A stretch of DNA of 64,000 bases from Candidatus Nitronereus thalassa (GTDB lineage Bacteria > Nitrospirota > Nitrospiria > Nitrospirales > UBA8639), in contig NZ_JAQOUE010000001.1 of the NCBI RefSeq assembly GCF_032191465.1, positions 2,821,501-2,885,500 on the forward strand, in the 5' to 3' direction. Below, piece after piece: positions 1 to 8,186 of this stretch. Each line of letters begins with the position of its first letter. Position 1 is the first letter of the stretch. A program made the position numbers and the translations under genes. The notes beneath the pieces are model-generated. The model searched no databases, had not been told where the DNA came from, and was given only the letters and a program-made list of their open reading frames with translations.

Positions 1-935
1 CGGTTTTGATCACTGGTGAAACAGGGACCGGAAAGGAATTACTGGCACGGTTAATCCATGAACTGAGTCCGCGTCGGAACAAAGCATTTATTCGCGTCAA
101 TTGTGCAGGATTGCCCGTTGGCTTGGTTGAGAGTGAATTGTTTGGTCACGAACGCGGGGCGTTTACCGGTGCAGAGCAACGTAGAATCGGTCGGTTTGAG
201 TTAGCGGACGGTGGGACGTTGTTCCTCGATGAAATTGGGGAAATGTCTCTAGAATCCCAGGCCAAGTTGTTACGAGTTCTCCAAGATGGGTTGGTAGATC
301 GAATTGGGGGAATGCATTCAGTGCCAGTGGATGTACGAATCATTACGGCCACCAATAGTGACCTGAGTGTTGCCGTGGCAAATGGGCGGTTTCGCTCGGA
401 TTTATTTTTTCGTCTTCATGTATTTCCCATCAACGTCCCACCCCTCCGGGATCGACCTGAGGATATTCCCCTATTAGCCCGGCATTTCATGGATCAATTC
501 AAGAGTAAGTTTAAGCGACCGTGTCGTATCATCGAGGAAGACTGCTTGGGGCGTTTACTGAGCTATTCCTGGCCAGGTAATGTTCGGGAACTGCAAAACG
601 TCATTGAACGGGCGATGATCCTTTCAACTGGTCCTGAACTTAGGATTAGTAAGGCCCTCTTTCAGGCACCCTCAATTCCGGAGAAATCCGCAGGCTCCCA
701 GACTTTAAAAGATTCGGAGAAGTCCCAAATTATTGATGCACTCGAATTGGCTGGATGGAGAATCAGCGGGCCCTTTGGGGCTGCCGAACGTTTAGGAATT
801 AACGCCAGTACCTTACGCAGTCGGATGAAAAAACTGTCTATCAGTAGGCCACGTCACGCAGTAGAATCTCTCAAGAATTACCTCACGCTTGCCTTCCTAC
901 CTCCCTATTGGTGGGACCTGATAATTTTTATCTAG
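1..935 (+). CDS. sigma-54 activator 1, 5'-truncated by window edge
   Basis: Enhancer-binding activator of sigma-54 RNA polymerase. The frame is open from the first bases, so the sensory N-terminus lies outside the window. Visible are the Walker A motif GETGTGKE, the sigma-54-contacting GAFTGA loop (in [10 protein letters not shown]), the Walker B motif TLFLDEIGE, the arginine-finger region, the SWPGNVREL motif and a C-terminal Fis-type helix-turn-helix ([19 protein letters not shown]). Two full-length paralogues in the window (9517-11112 minus and 18869-20449 plus) carry an N-terminal GAF domain, so this one probably does too. It ends 417 bp before nxrA1 and points the same way. A -24/-12 promoter lies in that gap, so nxrA1 is its likely target (inference). 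The tail after the HTH (last about 20 residues, hydrophobic) is longer than in the paralogues. Confidence 0.93.
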   Translation, partial: VLITGETGTGKELLARLIHELSPRRNKAFIRVNCAGLPVGLVESELFGHERGAFTGAEQRRIGRFELADGGTLFLDEIGEMSLESQAKLLRVLQDGLVDRIGGMHSVPVDVRIITATNSDLSVAVANGRFRSDLFFRLHVFPINVPPLRDRPEDIPLLARHFMDQFKSKFKRPCRIIEEDCLGRLLSYSWPGNVRELQNVIERAMILSTGPELRISKALFQAPSIPEKSAGSQTLKDSEKSQIIDALELAGWRISGPFGAAERLGINASTLRSRMKKLSISRPRHAVESLKNYLTLAFLPPYWWDLIIFI

Positions 936-989
936 TTCTAAATACGCCCCCCTGTTCCATCGTTTCTACCTTCTCTTCATGAATTTGTG

Positions 990-1039
990 TTTCGCGACAA
1001 CTCGCAACGGTGGTCGCGTTTTTCGCGAAAATTCGCGGG
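990..1039. promoter_or_regulatory. candidate enhancer (UAS): phased TTTCGCGA repeats
   Basis: TTTCGCGA occurs at 990-997 and again at 1021-1028, exactly 31 bp apart (about three helical turns). A third related half, ATTCGCGGG, is at 1031-1039. The second copy sits in a perfect 12-bp palindrome, TTTTCGCGAAAA (1020-1031). The cluster lies about 100-150 bp upstream of the -24/-12 promoter of nxrA1, the usual place for sigma-54 activator sites. Binding by any of the local activators is inference. Confidence 0.45.
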
Positions 1040-1136
1040 TGGAGAGAGTATACCCTTTCCTTTCCGTTTCTTTCTATTCCAGTAAATTCCTTTATTTTTT
1101 AATGCGTTAAATTTTTTTTCTAGCAATGAATCATAG

Positions 1137-1153
1137 TTGGAATATGAATTGCT
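1137..1153 (+). promoter_or_regulatory. sigma-54 (-24/-12) promoter of nxrA1
   Basis: TTGGAATATGAATTGCT matches the consensus TTGGCACG-N4-TTGCW at TTGG and TTGCT, with the obligatory GG and GC exactly 10 bases apart. The predicted start near 1164 gives a leader of about 190 nt. The bare GG-N10-GC core is common by chance. The extended match, the adjacent activator gene and the equivalent site before nxrA2 raise confidence. Confidence 0.65.
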
Positions 1154-1351
1154 TGTATACGGAATTTGTTGGTCTATGAAAATTCAAAGCAGGAGATTAA
1201 TCATAGGGTCTGGGAAGTTACGAAGGGAGGTGGTGAACCGTTTTTTTTACACAATGATGTGGCGTGCTGTAAGTCATCATGAATTCTACTAATCAAGACT
1301 GTGCCACATTTATTTTTGGTCGTTATTCATTATCCTAAGGAGGTTTGACCT

Positions 1352-4300
1352 ATGTTTCTTTCTAGAAGACAGTTTTTAAAGGTCACCACGGGGACGGTGG
1401 CTGCCGTGGCGTTGGCCGATAAGGCGTTGGCGTTGACGGCGTTACAGCCGGTCATCGAAGTGGGCAATCCACTGGGTGAGTATCCGGACCGTGCCTGGGA
1501 GCGGGTGTACCACGATCAGTACCGCTATGATTCATCCTTTACCTGGTGTTGTTCCCCGAACGATACCCATGCCTGCCGGATTCGGGCCTTCGTCCGGAAC
1601 GGCGTGGTGATGCGGGTGGAGCAAAACTACGATCACCAAACCTATGAAGATCTCTACGGCAATCGCGGCACGTTCGCGCACAATCCTCGGATGTGCTTGA
1701 AGGGCTACACGATGCACCGACGGGTGTATGGCCCGTATCGGTTGAAGGGCCCGTTGATGCGGCGTGGCTGGAAAGCCTGGATGGATGCGGGGAGCCCCGA
1801 ATTCACGCCAGACGTGATGAGCAAATATAAATTCAATGCCCGATATCTCGATGACATGTTGCGGGTGAGTTGGGATACGGCGTTTACCTATATCGCCAAG
1901 GCGATGTTGATCATTGCCGAGCGGTACAGTGGCGAAGCCGGGGCCCGTCGGTTGCGGGAGCAAGGCTATCCCCCGGAAATGATTGAAATGTCCAAAGGCT
2001 CTGGTGTCCGGTGTATGAAGTTCCGGGCTGGGATGCCGATTTTGGGCGTGATCGGGAAGATGGGGATCACCCGGATGAACGGAGGGTGCGGGGCATTGCT
2101 CGACACCTACATTCGGAAAGTCCAACCCAACCAAGCTCAGGGTGGCCGGTATTGGTCGAACTATACCTGGCATGGGGACCAAAACCCAGCCCATCCGTTC
2201 TGGTGCGGTATCCAGGCCTCTGACGTCGACATGAACGACATGCGGTTTTCGAAGTTGAATACCAGCTGGGGGAAGAACTTCGTAGAAAACAAGATGCCGG
2301 AAGCCCACTGGAAGCTGGAGAGCATTGAGCGGGGTGCCCGGTGTGTGGTCATTACTCCGGAATACAATCCCACGGCGTATCGGGCGGATTACTGGATTCC
2401 GGTGCGACCGGCCACGGATGGAGCGTTATTCTTAGGGGCGTGTAAAATCATCTTTGATGAAAACATGCATGACCATGATTTCTGTTCGGCGTATACCGAT
2501 ATGCCCATCTTGGTGCGGTCGGATACGTTGCAATATTTAGATCCTCGGGATGTGATCCAAGGGTATCAGTTGCCAGATTTCTCGAAGACCTATTCAGGGA
2601 AAGTGCAAACCTTGGACCCCGCCAAAATTGCCCGCCTCGGTGGGTTTATGGTCTGGGATATTAATAAAGGTGCGGCGGTGCCGATTCATCGGGAATTGGT
2701 GGGCTGGCATTTCCGGAATAGCGGTATTGAACCGGCGATGACCGGGTCCTATCGGGTGAAGTTATTGAATGGGCGTGAAGTGGACGTGTTGCCAGTGTTC
2801 CAAATGTATCAAGCGCATTTGCAGGATTACGATTTGGACACGGTGCATCAGATCAACCGGGCCCCGAAGGACTTGATCGTCCGCTGGGCACGGGATAGTG
2901 GGACGGTCAAGCCGGCCGCCATTCATAACGGGGAAGGCACGAACCACTATTTCCATCAAACGATTATTGCTCGCGGAGCCGCGATGGTGTTGATCATCAC
3001 GGGGAACGTCGGGAAATTCGGCACCGGGCAGCATACCTGGGCCGGAAACTACAAAGCGGGGATTTGGAATGCCACGCCATGGGGCGGTGGTGGTCTTGGG
3101 ACCCATACCGCAGAAAATCCCTTCAAAATCACCTTGGACCCCAATGCGCATGGAAAAGAAATCTATGTGCGTGGGTATTACTATGGTGAGGAAGTCGCGT
3201 ACTGGAACCATGGGGATACGGCGTTGATTGTGAACACGCCGAAGTATGGACGCCGGGTATTTACCGGAAAGACCCATATGCCCACTCCGAGTAAGCTACG
3301 GTGGGTGGCCAACGTGAACGTGTTGAACAACGCCAAACATCACTATGACATGGTGAAAAACGTGGATCCGCACATCGAGATGTTAGTCAATCAGGATGTG
3401 GAAATGACGTCAGACGTCAACCACAACGATGTGTCCATGGCGGTCAATACCTGGATGGAATTTACCTATCCCGAACACACCGCGACCGTGTCGAATCCGT
3501 GGTTCCAAGTGTGGAAGGGTGGCATTCGGCCTCTCTATGATACTCGGAATGACATCGACACCGTGGCGGGTGTCGCCGCGAAGTTGACGGAAATGACGGG
3601 CGATCGTCGATTCCGGGATTACTTCAAGTTCGTGTATGACAATCGGGTCGATGTGTATTTGCAGCGGTTGTTGGATGCGAGCTCGACGGCCTATGGCTAC
3701 AGCGTGGATACCATGCTGAAGTCGGAAAAAGGCTGGATGGTGATGAGCCGGACCTATCCCCGGCAGCCATTCTGGGAAGAAACCAACGAATCCAAGCCCC
3801 AATGGACGCGGACCGGTCGGTATGAAAACTACCGCATCGAGCCGGAAGCCATTGAGTATGGGGAAAACTTCATTTCGCATCGGGAAGGGACGGAAGCCAC
3901 GCCCTATCTGCCCAATGCGATCATGACGACCAACCCGTATGTGCGGCCGGATGACTACGGGATTCCCATCACGGCTCAGCATCATGATGATAAAACGGTG
4001 CGGAACATTGCGTTGCCGTGGGCGGAAATCAAACGGTACTCCAACCCACTCTGGGAAAAAGGGTATCAGTTCTATTGTGTGACGCCGAAGACGCGGCATC
4101 GGGTGCACAGTCAATGGTCCGTCAATGACTGGGTGCAGATGTATGAATCCAACTTCGGGGATGCGTATCGGATGGATAAACGGACGCCGGGTGTGGGTGA
4201 ACATCAATTGCATGTGAATCCGCAAGCGGCTAAAGACCGGGGTATCAACGACGGGGACTATGTCTACGTCGATGGGAACCCAGTGGATCGTCCATATCGT

Positions 4301-4789
4301 GGGTGGAAGCCCTCAGATCCGTACTACAAAGTGGCACGGTTGATGATTCGGGCGAAGTACAATCCTGCATACCCGTACCATGTCACGATGGCGAAACATG
4401 CGCCGTTTGTGTCCACTGCGAAATCGGTGAAGGGGCATGAAACGCGGCCAGACGGACGCGCGATTGCGATGGATACGGGATATCAATCCAACTTCCGGTA
4501 TGGGGCCCAACAGTCCTTTACCCGGGATTGGTTGATGCCCATGCATCAGTTAGACTCGTTGCCCGGCAAACATGCCGTGGCATGGAAGTTTAAATTCGGG
4601 TACCAAGTGGATAACCATGCGGTCAATACCGTGCCGAAAGAATGTCTGATGCGTATGACCAAAGCGGAAGACGGCGGGATCGGCGGTCGCGGACCCTGGG
4701 AGCCAGTCCGAACCGGGTTTACGCCTGGCCAGGAAAATGAGTTCATGATCAAGTGGCTCAAAGGCGACCACATTAAGATCAAGGTATAA
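1352..4789 (+). CDS. nxrA: nitrite oxidoreductase alpha subunit, copy 1
   Basis: Catalytic molybdenum bis-MGD subunit of nitrite oxidoreductase, oxidising nitrite to nitrate. 1145 residues, the usual length for Nitrospira NxrA. A twin-arginine signal (SRRQFLK, residues 4-10, then an Ala/Val-rich stretch ending near residue 27) indicates periplasmic export with folded cofactor. The N-terminal Fe-S region has Cys66, Cys67 and Cys75 (WCCSPNDTHAC). The start is fixed by AAGGAGG at 1337-1343. Downstream come a hairpin, a receiver-domain gene and nxrB. Residues from about 827 to 1003 are encoded by a tract of 530 identical bases shared with copy 2. The gamma subunit (NxrC) is not in the window. Confidence 0.97.
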   Translation: MFLSRRQFLKVTTGTVAAVALADKALALTALQPVIEVGNPLGEYPDRAWERVYHDQYRYDSSFTWCCSPNDTHACRIRAFVRNGVVMRVEQNYDHQTYEDLYGNRGTFAHNPRMCLKGYTMHRRVYGPYRLKGPLMRRGWKAWMDAGSPEFTPDVMSKYKFNARYLDDMLRVSWDTAFTYIAKAMLIIAERYSGEAGARRLREQGYPPEMIEMSKGSGVRCMKFRAGMPILGVIGKMGITRMNGGCGALLDTYIRKVQPNQAQGGRYWSNYTWHGDQNPAHPFWCGIQASDVDMNDMRFSKLNTSWGKNFVENKMPEAHWKLESIERGARCVVITPEYNPTAYRADYWIPVRPATDGALFLGACKIIFDENMHDHDFCSAYTDMPILVRSDTLQYLDPRDVIQGYQLPDFSKTYSGKVQTLDPAKIARLGGFMVWDINKGAAVPIHRELVGWHFRNSGIEPAMTGSYRVKLLNGREVDVLPVFQMYQAHLQDYDLDTVHQINRAPKDLIVRWARDSGTVKPAAIHNGEGTNHYFHQTIIARGAAMVLIITGNVGKFGTGQHTWAGNYKAGIWNATPWGGGGLGTHTAENPFKITLDPNAHGKEIYVRGYYYGEEVAYWNHGDTALIVNTPKYGRRVFTGKTHMPTPSKLRWVANVNVLNNAKHHYDMVKNVDPHIEMLVNQDVEMTSDVNHNDVSMAVNTWMEFTYPEHTATVSNPWFQVWKGGIRPLYDTRNDIDTVAGVAAKLTEMTGDRRFRDYFKFVYDNRVDVYLQRLLDASSTAYGYSVDTMLKSEKGWMVMSRTYPRQPFWEETNESKPQWTRTGRYENYRIEPEAIEYGENFISHREGTEATPYLPNAIMTTNPYVRPDDYGIPITAQHHDDKTVRNIALPWAEIKRYSNPLWEKGYQFYCVTPKTRHRVHSQWSVNDWVQMYESNFGDAYRMDKRTPGVGEHQLHVNPQAAKDRGINDGDYVYVDGNPVDRPYRGWKPSDPYYKVARLMIRAKYNPAYPYHVTMAKHAPFVSTAKSVKGHETRPDGRAIAMDTGYQSNFRYGAQQSFTRDWLMPMHQLDSLPGKHAVAWKFKFGYQVDNHAVNTVPKECLMRMTKAEDGGIGGRGPWEPVRTGFTPGQENEFMIKWLKGDHIKIKV
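3830..4359 (+). repeat. identical tract shared with nxrA2 (gene conversion)
   Basis: 530 bases identical to 23499-24028 inside two nxrA genes that otherwise differ at many synonymous and some non-synonymous positions. The boundaries are sharp: 3829 is c against t, and 4360 is c against t. Confidence 0.9.
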
Positions 4790-4793
4790 GGAT

Positions 4794-4859
4794 TTGAGGG
4801 AGGAGGGTTGCCCAAAATCTGGGACGAGATATTGCAGATACCTCCGCCTCCTCCCTCAA
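4794..4859 (+). terminator. hairpin between nxrA1 and receiver gene
   Basis: A perfect 13-bp stem, TTGAGGGAGGAGG (4794-4806) with CCTCCTCCCTCAA (4847-4859), followed by a T-rich run (TATTTTTTTC). It starts 5 bases after the nxrA1 stop. It can act as a partial terminator or as a 3'-end stabiliser. Copy 2 has an equivalent stem with compensatory base changes (24467-24523). Confidence 0.8.
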
Positions 4860-4892
4860 TTATTTTTTTCTTGTACCGTTTTTTTTTAGTAG

Positions 4893-5288
4893 ATGAGCGA
4901 CGATGGGTATCGCCCTTTAATTTTTGTTGTTGATGATAACGAAGTTGTACGGAAAAGTATCGTTAAACGGCTTTTCCGAGAGAACTTTGTGGTTAAGGGT
5001 TTTGAGTCAGGAGAAAAGGTTTTAGAAGCTCTTGATTTTGAAATGCCTGATCTCGTGTTTTTAGACATTAAAATGCCAAAACTTAATGGTCTAGAGACGG
5101 TCAAGGCAATGAACAAGAAGGGGATGATGACACCTGTCGTCTTTTTAACGGCTCATAGAGAACTCGTGGATATGTCAAAGATCAAATATAAAGGGATCAT
5201 TTCATTAGTAACCAAATCCTTGGAATTAGAAGACGTTGTATCGGTGGCCAAAGAAGCGATCACTAATCGACGATCTTTAACCTTTTGA
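4893..5288 (+). CDS. CheY-like receiver protein between nxrA1 and nxrB1
   Basis: A stand-alone response-regulator receiver domain of 131 residues without an output domain. All phosphorylation residues are present: acidic pair Asp14/Asp15 (VVDDN), phospho-acceptor Asp58 (VFLDIKMP), Thr86 (FLTAH) and Lys108 (VTKSLE; the usual Pro after Lys is Ser). It could signal by protein-protein contact, for example with the neighbouring sigma-54 activator or a kinase elsewhere (inference). It lies between the post-nxrA1 hairpin and nxrB1, 13 bp upstream of nxrB1. No good ribosome-binding site precedes the ATG. From base 5220 on it is identical to copy 2. Confidence 0.9.
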   Translation: MSDDGYRPLIFVVDDNEVVRKSIVKRLFRENFVVKGFESGEKVLEALDFEMPDLVFLDIKMPKLNGLETVKAMNKKGMMTPVVFLTAHRELVDMSKIKYKGIISLVTKSLELEDVVSVAKEAITNRRSLTF

Positions 5289-6437
5289 AACGGAGGAAAT
5301 CATGCCAGAAGTATATAATTGGCAATTAGGACGGAAGATGCTGTATCCGTATGAGGAACGGCATCCGAAGTGGCAGTTTGCCTTTGTGTTCAATATCAAT
5401 CGGTGTTTGGCCTGTCAGACCTGTTCCATGGCCGACAAGTCGACTTGGTTGTTCTCCAAAGGCCAGGAATACATGTGGTGGAACAATGTGGAAACCAAGC
5501 CGTACGGGGGCTATCCACAGTTCTACGATGTGAAAATCACGCAGTTGATCGAGCAAGTCAATCCCGGCGGACAAGTCTGGAACGTCCGTGTGGGTCGCAA
5601 ACACCATGCGCCCTATGGCGTGTTCGAAGGAATGACCATTTTCGATGCGGGTGCCAAAGTTGGGCAAGCGGCCATCGGCTACATTCCTACAGACCAAGAA
5701 TGGCGGTTTGTGAATATTTATGAAGACACGGCGACGTCGATGCGGGCCATTGTCGAAGGCATTGATAAAACCGGGTTTACCAAAGAAGAACCCTGGAAAA
5801 TGCAAGGCAGCAGCTTGCCGGAGCATGAAACCTACTTCTTCTATCTCCAACGGATTTGTAACCACTGTACGTATCCGGGCTGTTTAGCCGCCTGTCCAAG
5901 AAAGGCCATCTACAAGCGGCCTGAAGACGGGATCGTGTTGATCGACCAAAACCGGTGTCGTGGGTACAAGAAGTGCGTGGAGCAATGCCCATTCAAGAAG
6001 CCCATGTATCGTGGAACGACTCGGGTGACCGAGAAGTGCATTGCGTGTTACCCCCGGGTGGAGGGTAAAGATCCTCTCACGGGTGGGGAGCCGATGGAAA
6101 CGCGATGTATGGCCGCGTGCGTGGGGAAGATTCGCTTACAGAACCTCGTCAAGATTGGCGAAGATGGGCTGTGGGCGGAAGATCGCTGGAACCCACTGTA
6201 TTACACCATTCGGGTGGAACAAGTGGCGTTACCGTTGTATCCCCAATGGGGAACAGAGCCGAATGGGTTTTATATCCCACCCCGGCAAGCACCTCGGGGG
6301 TACATCCGGCAGATGTTTGGGCCGGGCGTGGATGCGGCGATTGAGAAGTATTTGGTGCCGAGCCGGGAATTGTTAGCGGTGCTCCAATTGTGGAGAGCCA
6401 GCCAACAAATCATCTTCCGGTATGACGTGATTCCTGG
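5220..6437 (+). repeat. identical tract shared with second nxrB locus
   Basis: 1218 bases identical to 24890-26107. The tract covers the last 69 bases of the receiver gene and most of nxrB. Outside it the receiver genes diverge strongly, and the last about 150 bp of nxrB carry synonymous differences only. Recent gene conversion is the simplest reading. Confidence 0.92.
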
Positions 6438-6591
6438 CCCGCTCGTCTTTGAGACCCAGATTCACGGACGTCGGTTCCAAATGTATAACGACACCGTGTT
6501 AGGCTTTAACAAGTCTGGCAAGGAAGCCGTACGGCAGCAGGTGGAAGAGCCAATTTACATTCGGCCGGCCGAACGCGTCACCTGGTTGTAG
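5302..6591 (+). CDS. nxrB: nitrite oxidoreductase beta subunit, copy 1
   Basis: Electron-transfer subunit with four Fe-S clusters, 429 residues, homologous to NarH. Cysteine groups: Cys35/38/41 (CLACQTC), Cys186/189/194/198 (CNHCTYPGCLAAC), Cys219/225/229 (CRGYKKCVEQC) and Cys246/249/269/273. In the third group Tyr222 stands where NarH has the Trp that marks its [3Fe-4S] cluster, so three [4Fe-4S] plus one [3Fe-4S] is likely. There is no signal peptide; export together with the Tat-targeted NxrA is expected. Ribosome-binding site GGAGG lies at 5291-5295. The protein is identical to copy 2 at all 429 positions. A strong terminator follows. Confidence 0.97.
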   Translation: MPEVYNWQLGRKMLYPYEERHPKWQFAFVFNINRCLACQTCSMADKSTWLFSKGQEYMWWNNVETKPYGGYPQFYDVKITQLIEQVNPGGQVWNVRVGRKHHAPYGVFEGMTIFDAGAKVGQAAIGYIPTDQEWRFVNIYEDTATSMRAIVEGIDKTGFTKEEPWKMQGSSLPEHETYFFYLQRICNHCTYPGCLAACPRKAIYKRPEDGIVLIDQNRCRGYKKCVEQCPFKKPMYRGTTRVTEKCIACYPRVEGKDPLTGGEPMETRCMAACVGKIRLQNLVKIGEDGLWAEDRWNPLYYTIRVEQVALPLYPQWGTEPNGFYIPPRQAPRGYIRQMFGPGVDAAIEKYLVPSRELLAVLQLWRASQQIIFRYDVIPGPLVFETQIHGRRFQMYNDTVLGFNKSGKEAVRQQVEEPIYIRPAERVTWL

Positions 6592-6613
6592 GTCCAGGTG
6601 TAAAATGTGGGGG

Positions 6614-6656
6614 GAAGCGGCCGGCACAGGAGTTCCTGGCCGGCCGTTTCTTTTTG
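6614..6656 (+). terminator. rho-independent terminator after nxrB1
   Basis: GC-rich stem built on GCGGCCGG...CCGGCC (6617-6646), loop around AGGAGTTCCT, then TTTCTTTTT. The same structure follows nxrB2. Confidence 0.85.
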
Positions 6657-6704
6657 GGGATCTCATTTGTCTTATTGCTTGGTGTAACCCCGGGAAAGCT
6701 TAAG

Positions 6705-6926
6705 ATGGATTGTGGACGCTGTGCGGGACTGATGAAATCAATCTATTGGTTTGATTTCCATAACGAAACCGACCAGCCGATTATCGAGGCTTGGCAGTGC
6801 CTCAACTGTGGTGAAATTGTCGACCGTATTATTTTGAACAATCGAGAGGGTAAGCCCACTCGATACCTTCAAAAGGCCAGGACCAAAAACTCCATTAGAT
6901 TGTTTATGAGGAAGTCACTTTTGTAA
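6705..6926 (+). CDS. small zinc-ribbon protein, copy A
   Basis: 73 residues starting with MDCGRC. Two CxxC pairs, Cys3/Cys6 and the pair in WQCLNCGE, form a likely zinc ribbon. The tail is basic. The function is unknown. A paralogue with the same layout (xCxRCxGLM ... WQCLNCGEIVD ... ILxNR) is on the minus strand at 7931-8146, so the two bracket the aldolase gene. The ATG at 6705 is chosen because the paralogue starts at the equivalent residue; the frame is open further upstream. Regulatory or protein-binding roles are both possible. Confidence 0.75.
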   Translation: MDCGRCAGLMKSIYWFDFHNETDQPIIEAWQCLNCGEIVDRIILNNREGKPTRYLQKARTKNSIRLFMRKSLL

Positions 6927-7147
6927 GTACCTAATCTAGTACATATTGAATCGTATTCTTTCTAACCTTCTGCATCGGGGGCCTCAATTGGAAAATGAGG
7001 TAGGAGAATTGCCCAATTCCTGGTTTCTCTGAATCCTCTATTGGTTGGGGCAAAGAATGCCATTTGGTTAGTGAGCGGTAAAATGTGAGGGAATAGATTC
7101 AGTGCAGAATATTTGGTCAGCCCATTTTTTTTACTCAAGAGTACATA

Positions 7148-7810
7148 TCATCTCAAAAGGGCTGGAGTCGTAGTTTTCGCTTCCCAATCAGCTTGAAACT
7201 TTCCAAGTCCAATATCGGTCAGCGGGTGCCTAATGATTTGCTGAAAAACCGTAAAGGGTATCGTGCAAATATGTCCACCGAGCAACGCTGATTCCAACAC
7301 ATGTTGAGGATGTCGCACGCTGGCTACCAACACTTGCGTTGGATACTCATATTTTTCAAAGATTACGAGGATCTGACGGATAAGTTCCATCCCATGGCTG
7401 CTAATATCGTCAAGGCGACCGATGAACGGGGAGACACACCAGGCGCCAGCCTTTGCGGCTAAAATAGCCTGGGTTGGTGAAAAACAGAGGGTGACATTTA
7501 CCAAAATTCCTTCGCTCGATAATCTTCTGGTTGCCTTGAGACCCTCTGGTGTAAGGGGACATTTTACGACAATGTTTTTATGAATTTTGGCTAATTCTTT
7601 TCCTTCCTTCACCATAGCCTCAGCTTCAAGACTGACAACTTCTGCGCTGATTGGACCATTGACAAGTTTGCAAATTTCATACAGCAGTTCTCGAAAATCT
7701 CTACCCTCCTTCGCTATGAGAGAGGGGTTAGTGGTCACGCCATCCAAGACTCCAAGACTTGCGGCTTCTATTATCTCACTAATGTTTCCCGTATCAAGAT
7801 ACAGTTTCAT
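7148..7810 (-). CDS. transaldolase / fructose-6-phosphate aldolase family
   Basis: Class I aldolase of the small transaldolase subfamily (about 220 residues; classical transaldolases exceed 300). Motifs: LYLDTGNI with Asp6, [10 protein letters not shown] near residues 23-32, and VVKCPLT with Schiff-base Lys83. The C-terminal region, [12 protein letters not shown], is typical of the family. The reaction is either dihydroxyacetone transfer (transaldolase, pentose phosphate pathway) or fructose-6-phosphate cleavage; sequence alone does not decide. It is flanked by the two small zinc-ribbon genes and shares the minus strand with the nirK block. Confidence 0.88.
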   Translation of the reverse strand: MKLYLDTGNISEIIEAASLGVLDGVTTNPSLIAKEGRDFRELLYEICKLVNGPISAEVVSLEAEAMVKEGKELAKIHKNIVVKCPLTPEGLKATRRLSSEGILVNVTLCFSPTQAILAAKAGAWCVSPFIGRLDDISSHGMELIRQILVIFEKYEYPTQVLVASVRHPQHVLESALLGGHICTIPFTVFQQIIRHPLTDIGLGKFQADWEAKTTTPALLR

Positions 7811-7930
7811 TGTTTTCCTTTAATACTAAATGAATAAGTGGCTATCGAAATCTTCCATAAAAATTTGCCTGGGCGACTTCTTGAAAAAATTGAAACAAAT
7901 CTATCTTTAAGTATGAAAATCACTTTGGAC

Positions 7931-8146
7931 TTAGAAAATTTTTTGGCCAACCCGAGTCTTGATCTTTAAACGAACCCTTCCATAAGCTGGTTGTGGCATT
8001 AATTGGCGATTTTTAAGAATGACCTGGTCGACAATTTCGCCACAGTTGAGGCATTGCCAAACCTTCACGAAGGTATTCCCAGTTTCGGTATCAGGGTCAT
8101 AGATATAGTATCTTTGCATGAGTCCAGTACACCGGTAACAGTTCAT
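7931..8146 (-). CDS. small zinc-ribbon protein, copy B
   Basis: 71 residues, MNCYRC at the start and WQCLNCGE in the middle, giving two CxxC pairs like copy A at 6705-6926. The N-terminal 45 residues are clearly homologous to that protein; the basic C-terminus has diverged. It lies 40 bp downstream of nirK on the same strand and may be co-transcribed with it. CAGGAG lies 3-4 bases before the ATG. Function unknown. Confidence 0.8.
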   Translation of the reverse strand: MNCYRCTGLMQRYYIYDPDTETGNTFVKVWQCLNCGEIVDQVILKNRQLMPQPAYGRVRLKIKTRVGQKIF

Positions 8147-8186
8147 GAGCTCCTGTTCCTATTCACGTTTGGAAAGATGGAATGTT

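Noticed and set aside
1176-1292. 38-codon upstream frame in the nxrA1 leader
   Set aside because: No ribosome-binding site at the ATG and no counterpart in the nxrA2 leader.
1532-2308. 258-residue minus-strand frame inside nxrA1
   Set aside because: Opposite-strand shadow of a strongly coding region; Pro/His-rich nonsense composition and no ribosome-binding site.
3410-4225. 271-residue minus-strand frame inside nxrA1
   Set aside because: Shadow of nxrA; partly repeated in nxrA2 only because the DNA there is identical.
5326-5865. 179-residue minus-strand frame inside nxrB
   Set aside because: Shadow of nxrB, present in both copies because of the identical tract.
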